Assembly (NCBI GenBank): GCA_011800805.1
Contig: MPNW01000816.1
Coordinates: 46,430-57,426, forward strand
Source: Hirudo medicinalis
Taxonomy: Eukaryota; Annelida; Clitellata; Hirudinida; Hirudinidae
Direction: 5' to 3'
DNA length: 10,997 nucleotides
In this document: positions 1 to 5,630 of the stretch, piece after piece
How the letters are laid out: each line of letters begins with the position of its first letter
Numbering within the stretch: position 1 is the first letter of the stretch
Made by a program: the position numbers and the translations under genes
Notes under the pieces: generated by a model
What the model was told of the DNA's origin: nothing
Seen by the model: only the letters and a program-made list of their open reading frames with translations
Database searches by the model: none

Positions 1-394
1 ATTTAATTCGGCTCGGAAGTGATTTATTTACAACTTTATTTTTTACACGACGAAAAATTCCACGGCAAATAGCTTAGCGATGATTTCAGTCACATGTTAG
101 TGAGCCAAGGTGGCTAGCGAGGTGATACTGGCCCACAGTGTCATCTGTAGAATTTTCGAAGATTTGCGAGGAAACGTTGGATACTATATACAAATACATT
201 TTAAATTTTATCTACTATTTATAATTGTTTTATTTCACAATTTATCGCTTATTTATTACAGTTAAATTTTCAAAACAAATTCACTTTTAGCATCTGATAT
301 TGAGAATAGCAGGCGCCAATTTAGGAAATATTTTGTTTGTTTTCTCGATCGTTACTCTCGCCCGATGTTGGATTAGAATTCAAAAGAAAACGCA
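1..394. other. 5' flank of the NPAT-like gene
   Basis: No gene can be assigned here. The stretch should hold the promoter and 5' UTR of the gene starting at 395, but I see no clear TATA box or initiator. An in-frame TAG at 374-376 closes the frame upstream of the chosen ATG. On the minus strand there are two AATAAA hexamers (complement of 23-28 and 35-40). A short minus-strand ATG frame of about 36 codons runs over roughly 199-88 (MYLYIVSNVSS...), with no recognisable domain. It could be chance. Confidence 0.5.
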
Positions 395-437
395 ATGGAG
401 ATATTTATGCCATCGGAAATTGCCCGACTGGTTTTAG
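395..437 (+). CDS. NPAT: NPAT-like exon 1 (start of LisH)
   Basis: Encodes MEIFMPSEIARLVL plus the first base of Gly15, and ends at a GTAACT donor (438). It is too short for ORF finders. It was recognised because it supplies the first LisH helix and joins in phase to exon 2 to give ...RLVLG-YLKEEK. Met5 is an alternative start that would align better with the vertebrate N terminus. Confidence 0.82.
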
Positions 438-3400
438 GTAACTTGAACCATCTTTTGAGGATTTGTACGACGAGTTTTAAGTTCGGAAATACCATATCAA
501 TATTGAACAATGTTAATAAAATGAAAAGGTTCCAGCAGTCGGATGAAATTATTGTTTTCTGCAATTAATTAATTTCTCATCATTCGATGCTAGTTTATTC
601 GACTATTTAAAAATTTTATATGAATTAAAAAATTGCAAATTATTTTTAATGTGTTTTCAAGGACTTGAGTTAAATCTTGTACATTTTAATCTTTATGAAA
701 ATCAACTATGTCATGCACATTTTAGATACATATTATTTGGAAGCACTTTAGGCACGTATCTTGAGTGACACTTTAATATTTACAATTGATGATCATAAAT
801 GGTGAAATAACCATTAAAAAATAATATCATTTGTTTTGTGTTTATTGTTTTGAACTAATATGAGTATTTTGCACGTTGGATCCTTTTTTTATGTAATTTT
901 ATCCCAAAGTCACTTATAACTCGATGATGTAAGGATGATTGAATTTATATCACCAAGGATACTGCTACTAAAGTTTGGCTTATTGTGATCATCACATAGT
1001 TGAACTTTAGTCACCAATGAGTTTAATAATTTGAAGCTATGAGACACTTGCACCACAATGAAATAAAATATCGTCAACAGATAATTCCAAACTTTTACAA
1101 AACCTTGCTCTTTTGAGCTAATGTCAACAGCCCGAACATTGACCAATAGTCCTTAAAAATATCTCCTTATTCCAGGCTATCTAAAGGAAGAAAAGTGTCT
1201 GGAGACAATGAAGTGCTTCTTGTCAGAGTGCATCCACTTGGCAGAATACAACAGGATGCTGGGCCTGGGGAGGGAATTTCCGACCAATGTCGGAGACCTC
1301 AGCCTCAAGAAGATGATCAATGAGTTCGGGAGAATGAGACAAGCTCTGAATGGCAGCAGCGATAATTTTAGAGTCAACACCGGTTTAGAAAACACCGACC
1401 CTTTCAAAACTCCATCTGCAAATACGATCTGCAGTGAGTTACTTTTTGTTTTTGTGATTGTCAATTTTTTCCATCTTTGATAATGTGAAACAATTTTGTC
1501 TTTAGTTTTGGCTTTTTCATTGAAAAATAGTTTATCAATTACTGTTACGTGTGACCGATAAAACAATATAGAAAATTGGTTGCTTAATTTGGTTTCACAC
1601 TGGACTGGCCAATAATCTATTTTACTACATTCTTCATTAAATCCTCCTTTTCTTAATTCTGCACAGCTCCACCCTGCATAACTCCGACCATTGCGACACC
1701 ACTCACAGAGCTGGTGGAAATAGCTGGAAGCATGGAGAAACAACTCAAAGCACTGGTCGTTGCCACTCCGACCATTAACCAGCATCTTGCCCCTCATCTC
1801 CTCTCTTTTTCGGGGAGGCACTCTGCCGGTAATCAGTCCCGACGAACCGTGCAGAAGGCCCTCAATCAGAAGGATTCTAACCAAAAGGCACCCGAGAACT
1901 TAGACAAAGCCAACCATGAAAACAATGATAAAGACGTTGTCAGCAATAGTATTGATTGCACTGGTAATAATAATAATAATAATAAAGATGTCGTCAGCAA
2001 TAGCAATAATTGTAGTGCTAATGATAATAATGGCAGCGACGTCGTGCCCAATAATGCCAAGAAAAATGTCAGGAATGAGAGAAAGAGGGTGGTCAAAACC
2101 AAACGTAATGCCGTGGAAGCTTACGTGGCCATCAATCCGGTCGGGAACTTAGACCCCAATGACAACCAGATGTCAGGGGAAGGTGACAAAGCTCGAACTC
2201 GCTCTGGTGGTACATCGCTTCTCCCTGAATCCCCCATCTCTTCTCTCAATGAACAAATTGCTCCCCAAAAACTACCCATATCGACTGCCGTTCCTAATGA
2301 AGTGATCCCCGGCAAGTCGGTAGCCCCCATCCCCGTAGCAACCGATGACCTTGAATTGCCCCGTTCTCCGAGGTCCATGCCTCTCGTCATAAATTGCGAA
2401 GCCGAAGAGCAGAGGTCTTCACAGTTCGTCCTGCAAAATGTTGCTTGTCCACAAACTGGCAGCGATGGTTTTTCAGAAGCCGGTCTGCCGACAAGTCGCA
2501 AGCCTTTCGAGGAGCACACGGACGTGGCCGAGTACTTTGCGAAGTTTGACTCTGCCCTTCTACCCTCCGACATCGACGAAACTATGACGTCGGATGGGAT
2601 CGGTCCGCCTCTCCACAACTCCACCTCTCTCGTCAACCTCGACGAACAGAGTCTTACTCCGATGAACTTCGACCACAACACCTCCCTGGTCATCCATAGT
2701 TCGTCCCCTGACATTTTTGGGTCTCAGGGCTTCCAAGGAGGCAGCACACCTTCGACGGCAGTTGGGGAATTCGGCTTTCCCTCGGGACGGTTTAAGTCCA
2801 TCGAGTCGGCTCCTGTCGTCGAACTCCAGGCGATCTCAACTCTGCCCACCGATTGTGCATCGACAAACCCCGCCCCATCGAACCCTTCTTCCGATAGGAG
2901 CTTGAAGTTTAGGAAGCTGTCGCAGAGGTTCATAGCAGAACATCAACGAGAGCAGACCGTCCTCAGGGAGAATCGGACGCTCGGAAAAACTACCGGCAAC
3001 GCTAACGACAACATTTCTTCATCCTCCGAAGCCAAAAGGTTCTCGGAAGGGGGCTGTGCCGTCGGACGACGGCCGACCGACGGGATCCGGGACGACTTCT
3101 CGGAAAGCTCCCAGTTTAGTTTTCGCCACATACCCGATGTCGTCAATTTCGACGAAGACAGCAGGACGATAGATGCCCCGTTCGTTGTCAGCGAACCTGA
3201 AATTTCGTCGCAAGTCGTTTCATCTTCGAGGCTTGTCGGTAGGTTTTCATCGGCGTCGTTGTTGTTTATGCTATTTTATTGTATTATCGAATTATGTAAT
3301 GATGTGAATGTTTTATCGATATTATGTGCGTTAATTCTGAAACTTAATAATGATATTGTAACATCATCATAATTACTGTTTTTGCATTCTGTTAGTGTTC

Positions 3401-4264
3401 TCAATGGGAGTAGTTAGAGAATATTACAAATTTAAAACATAATTCTAACCTTACACCCTTTGACCTTGACTTAGAACATGTCCCTAGTCTAGTCGACTCA
3501 AATAGCTTGCAATTGCATTTCTATGTTCATCTGACATACATACATACATACATACATACATACATAGAAACAGACAAACACATACATACAAAGGCATCTC
3601 AACTGACAAATTTGTAACTTCATTCATACAATTCACATCATCATCAACATCATCACATTCATCACCGCCCATTAAAGACATCAGCTGATAAGACAGCATA
3701 GGATGACCTTTGACCTATCATTACCCCATGACTCACAGGCAGTCCCGAATACTCCAACTCCCCGCTGTCTTGTCCCTCGTCAACTCCCCTAAAGAGGCCA
3801 CGGGATGAACCGCAGCCCCCTCAACAAAAGAGAAAGGTGATTTGTCTGGGATTGCTAGTCTGTAATATATTTTTTTACATCAATTAGCTTACTGAATGAT
3901 ATTGTTATTGTCGTACAACAATTATGGTGGTATTATATTAGTTGCTTATTCTCATGAGTTGATGTTGTTTTGGTTGTTGCGATGTTTGGAATACAAACGA
4001 AATAGTCTTGCTTCAACATATTCTTAGGTCGTCCAGTAAATCAGTGAGACTGTTGCTACTGCAACATACATACATACATATGTCAATAAGTGAAGTTCGT
4101 CAGTAGCCGAGCAGTTAAGGCTTTTGCACACACGCACGCACACACACAAACACAAACATGCATACAGACTTTGATCATCATTATTTAAAAATTTAAACTT
4201 CCAGAAAAAGGACCTTAAATCCATGGACATCGAAACCTTCCTGGCAAAGATCCATCAAAGGTGA
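395..4264 (+). CDS. NPAT: NPAT homologue (LisH domain histone locus body protein), 5 exons, complete
   Basis: The model joins 395-437, 1176-1433, 1667-3238, 3739-3836 and 4205-4264 (2031 nt, 676 codons plus TGA). Intron phases are 1, 1, 1 and 0, and all junctions use GT...AG. The N terminus (PSEIARLVLGYL, residues 6-17) closely resembles the NPAT start as I remember it (PSDVARLVLGYL) and forms a LisH dimerisation motif to about residue 39. Residues 101-624 are polar and low in complexity, with an Asn-rich repeat. A basic stretch (KRPRDE...QQKRKKK, about 639-659) looks like a nuclear localisation signal. The protein ends in MDIETFLAKIHQR, resembling the short C-terminal motif I recall for NPAT. 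Known role: nuclear coactivator of replication-dependent histone genes, scaffold of the histone locus body, and cyclin E-CDK2 substrate. SP/TP sites occur, but no particular phosphosite can be proved. The vertebrate protein is about 1,400 residues, so this one is roughly half length. The start has G at -3 and +4 and follows an in-frame TAG. Confidence 0.85.
438..1175 (+). other. NPAT-like intron 1
   Basis: This 738-base AT-rich phase 1 intron runs from GTAACT to a CTTATTCCAG acceptor. I see no exon, repeat family or RNA gene in it. The short open frames on the minus strand lack any recognisable sequence. Confidence 0.7.
1176..1433 (+). CDS. NPAT: NPAT-like exon 2 (rest of LisH and following helix)
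   Basis: Gives residues 15-100: GYLKEEKCLETMKCFLSEC, then HLAEY and a segment with LSLKKMINEFGRM. The pattern (Y-L-x-E-x3-L-x-T-x3-F-L-x-E) is the LisH second helix and its extension. The LKKMINEF stretch resembles the conserved leucine-rich segment after LisH in NPAT. Phase 1 at both ends; the donor is A|GTGAGT at 1434. Confidence 0.85.
1667..3238 (+). CDS. NPAT: NPAT-like exon 3 (long disordered middle region)
   Basis: One 1,572-base open frame for residues 101-624, starting with TPPCITPTIATPLTELVEI and ending SSRLV plus the first base of a Gly codon. It is rich in Ser, Pro, Asn and Asp, as expected of an intrinsically disordered scaffold. It includes an Asn-rich repeat and a charged helical-looking stretch (FRKLSQRFIAEHQREQ). 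The acceptor is TTCTGCACAG and the donor G|GTAGGT at 3239. The frame stays open past the donor to a TAA at 3370-3372, but that tail is hydrophobic and AT-rich and is taken as intron. Confidence 0.8.
1918..2055 (+). repeat. Asn-rich in-gene repeat (three KDVV/SDVV units)
   Basis: The translation contains DKDVVSNS, then NKDVVSNS, then GSDVVPNN, separated by Asn-rich linkers. One linker is a run of six Asn encoded by an AAT triplet array at 1966-1983. This looks like unit duplication plus triplet slippage inside the coding exon, and its length may vary between individuals. Confidence 0.75.
3239..3738 (+). other. NPAT-like intron 3 with (CATA)n
   Basis: A 500-base phase 1 intron running from GTAGGT to an acceptor at GACTCACAG. 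It contains a (CATA)n microsatellite. The (ATC)n-like stretch near 3637-3665 is simple sequence. No other feature is visible. Confidence 0.75.
3535..3568. repeat. (CATA)n tetranucleotide microsatellite
   Basis: About eight perfect CATA units, followed by degenerate CAGACAAACACATACATACA. The array lies wholly in intron 3. Confidence 0.95.
3739..3836 (+). CDS. NPAT: NPAT-like exon 4 (basic NLS-like segment)
   Basis: Encodes residues 625-657: GSPEYSNSPL, then TPLKRPRDEPQPPQQKRK. It enters in phase 1 and leaves in phase 0 at AAG|GTGATT (3837). The basic clusters KRPR and KRK, continued by the first lysines of exon 5, resemble a bipartite nuclear localisation signal. An SP site and a TP site are candidate CDK targets by motif only. 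Confidence 0.78.
3837..4204 (+). other. NPAT-like intron 4 with SINE fragment and (CA)-rich tract
   Basis: This 368-base phase 0 intron ends at AAACTTCCAG. It holds a short (CATA)n run (about 4063-4080), a 5' fragment of a tRNA-derived SINE (about 4098-4126) and a CA/CG-alternating tract (about 4126-4160). Confidence 0.72.
4098..4126 (+). mobile_element. 5' fragment of tRNA-derived SINE
   Basis: GTCAGTAGCCGAGCAGTTAA with its A-box-like TAGCCGAGCAG is close to the head of the SINE at about 8826. The similarity ends where the CA-rich tract begins, so only the 5' part survives or was inserted. Confidence 0.5.
4205..4264 (+). CDS. NPAT: NPAT-like exon 5 (C-terminal motif and stop)
   Basis: Encodes KKDLKSMDIETFLAKIHQR and TGA at 4262-4264. 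The exon was found by its clean TTCCAG acceptor and phase 0 fit after exon 4. Its M-D-[IV]-x2-F-L-x3-H pattern resembles the C-terminal tail of NPAT as I recall it (MDVDKFL...H). A second frame through the exon is also open into an acidic run, but exon 4's phase and this motif favour the chosen frame. Confidence 0.75.
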   Translation, partial: KKDLKSMDIETFLAKIHQR

Positions 4265-4547
4265 CGATGTTGATGACGAGGAAGATGATGAGGAAGATGA
4301 TGAACTCTTGCAATGCCTTCTCATGTGAGGTGAAGTGAGCCTCAGGGTGACGTGTTCTTTTATTGTGTGTTTTATTTTGTGTGTGCTTTTTACCTGCGAT
4401 TGTGAATTCGGAGTCAATTTTCTATTCGTTAATTCGACTGGATTGGAGAAACACGTGTGGATTGGTTTTTTGTTTTTTTTTTTTGACGAGAATGTTTCGT
4501 GAAATATTCTGTAGTCGTCGTTTTTTTTTTGTGTGCGAGCGAATAAA
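4265..4547 (+). other. Putative NPAT-like 3' UTR
   Basis: Begins with a GATGAxGAG-type purine-rich simple repeat (4264-4303), followed by T-rich and GT-rich sequence. No further conserved coding is evident up to the AATAAA at 4542. Confidence 0.5.
4542..4547 (+). promoter_or_regulatory. Candidate poly(A) signal AATAAA
   Basis: The first canonical AATAAA after the stop codon, 280 bases downstream. It lies only two bases upstream of the ATG of the small ORF at 4549. If it is used, that ORF would sit in or just beyond the cleavage region. Confidence 0.4.
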
Positions 4548-4548
4548 A

Positions 4549-4815
4549 ATGTCGAACGACGACGACAAATTTATCTCCGGGTACGAGTTTTGGGATCATG
4601 CTACATTCAAGTTCCGAAAATGGCTGAGCCTTCCGTTGTGTTTCGTCTTAAACCAACTCGAGGAAGTCTACGGCCTTTTGCAGTCCTCTTCTGACAGGCT
4701 GGTACCAGATCTGGAATTTGGGAATGTTGTTTGGGCAGGGGGGATGGGTCAAGGGGCTGATATCTTCCACCCCACTCCCTGTGGATCTGGCAACAGATTT
4801 GCTCTTGCTTTTTAA
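4549..4815 (+). CDS. Unrecognised small ORF, possibly a first exon
   Basis: 88 codons from ATG (A at -3) to TAA. The start is MSNDDDKFISGYEFWDHATF, then KFRKWLSLPLCFVLNQLEEVYG. I recognise no family. The first 50 codons look more coding-like than the AT-rich surroundings, with mixed third positions and aromatic and charged residues. The last 35 codons (GGMGQGADIF...) look less so. A splice donor could lie at CTG|GTACCA (4702), making this a 5' exon. No partner exon was found. The frame is open upstream to an ATG at 4363, but that part is T-rich and unconvincing. It could also be chance ORF in the NPAT 3' flank. Confidence 0.3.
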   Translation: MSNDDDKFISGYEFWDHATFKFRKWLSLPLCFVLNQLEEVYGLLQSSSDRLVPDLEFGNVVWAGGMGQGADIFHPTPCGSGNRFALAF

Positions 4816-5085
4816 AATGTCAGCTCTTGAACGCTTGGCTTTTTAACATTTGAATGCTTTTTAGCAGAATTGTTAAGTCGAAATGCATTGACCTTCATGA
4901 ATGTGAGGAAATCCATTTCGAGACGGGAGGCCGACGAGTGCAAAATGTGATGAAGATTTCGGTTTTTGATTTAAAAAAATGATGACACCGCAGAAGGTAG
5001 TGGTTTAATTCGTCAAATTGTCAGTTAATTAAAGTTAATGTTATCATCTGGGCTAGCTGCAGCTAGTTGAATTAAACTTCTGAAG

Positions 5086-5155
5086 TATTATTATTTATTT
5101 ATTATTATTATTATTGTTGTTATTATTATTATTATTTTTTTATTATTATTACTGT
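5086..5155. repeat. (ATT)n-rich simple repeat
   Basis: Imperfect ATT/TTA triplets with TTG and TTT interruptions. Intergenic. Confidence 0.85.
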
Positions 5156-5298
5156 TATAGTTGTCTATAATATTTAATCTCAGATGTTAGAGAATAATTT
5201 TTAAAGGTCAGTTATAATTTGTGGATTTGTGCAGAAGCTTGTCGCTGTAAAGTGGGTCGATAGATTCCATTGCATTCCTGTACTTGTGATCCTTTTAG

Positions 5299-5579
5299 GT
5301 AAGCAACGGACAATTTCCTTCTGCAATTTAAAACTGTTTCTGCAATGAAATTGTTTAGTTAACGTTGGTATTTATTTATTTATTTATTTATTTGCTCCTA
5401 AAAAGCAATATTATTTATTGTTTGAAAGTGTAAATTACTCTAAAATTTCCGTTTAAAATCCTGGAAATTCTCCTCGGCTCTGAAATCGTTTCTAGTCCTG
5501 ACGACGGCCGTCTTGATATTTGAAGGTTCGTCGTCTTCTGTTTGTGTTATAAATTTACTGATTTTAACAACTATTACAG
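5299..5579 (+). other. Candidate 5' UTR intron of the TSR/EGF gene
   Basis: A near-consensus donor (AG|GTAAGC) and an acceptor with branch-like TACTGAT and TTTTAAC upstream flank this stretch. The exon after it would begin five bases before the ATG at 5585. Inferred from splice motifs only. Confidence 0.35.
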
Positions 5580-5584
5580 TTTTT

Positions 5585-5630
5585 ATGGTTTATCGACCAT
5601 CATTATTAGTATTATTTATTTATTCGTTGG
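5585..5630 (+). CDS. TSR/EGF gene exon 1 (signal peptide)
   Basis: Encodes MVYRPSLLVLFIYSL plus one base, joined in phase 1 across a 71-base intron (GTACAA...ATTCCAG) to VLVSRTVES. Together they form a typical signal peptide: a basic N terminus, a hydrophobic core, and small or polar residues (V-S) before the first domain. A CTGAC branch-point-like motif lies just upstream of the acceptor. This start is preferred to the ATG at 5662, which yields no signal sequence. Confidence 0.65.

Larger units (their letters stand above)
4816..5584. other. Intergenic or 5' UTR region of the TSR/EGF gene
   Basis: Mostly AT-rich. It holds an (ATT)n-type array (about 5086-5155) and (ATTT)n (about 5370-5392). 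A strong donor, CTTTTAG|GTAAGC at 5299, and an acceptor, AACTATTACAG at 5579, fit a 280-base intron in the 5' UTR just before the start codon at 5585. No protein-coding exon was recognised. Confidence 0.5.

Noticed and set aside
1177..1884. 235-codon minus-strand open frame
   Set aside because: It is antisense to exons 2 and 3 and the intron between them. It has no domain, and the + strand exons have clear homology and splice sites.
3239..3372. Hydrophobic C-terminal tail if exon 3 is read through to TAA
   Set aside because: It starts exactly at a G|GTAGGT donor, becomes AT-rich at once, and a frame-compatible exon 4 with NLS-like sequence follows.
3535..3568. CRISPR-like or regulatory repeat array
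   Set aside because: These are perfect short tandem repeats without spacers: a microsatellite in an intron of an animal gene.
4254..4325. An acidic open frame (GDDVDDEEDDEEDDELL) overlapping the end of the NPAT-like gene
   Set aside because: It is one base out of frame with exon 5 as set by exon 4's phase, and is made of a GATGAxGAG simple repeat. The in-phase frame ends in a motif resembling the NPAT tail.
4193..4417. Minus-strand poly-Ser open frame
   Set aside because: It is the complement of the GATGAxGAG simple repeat after the NPAT stop.
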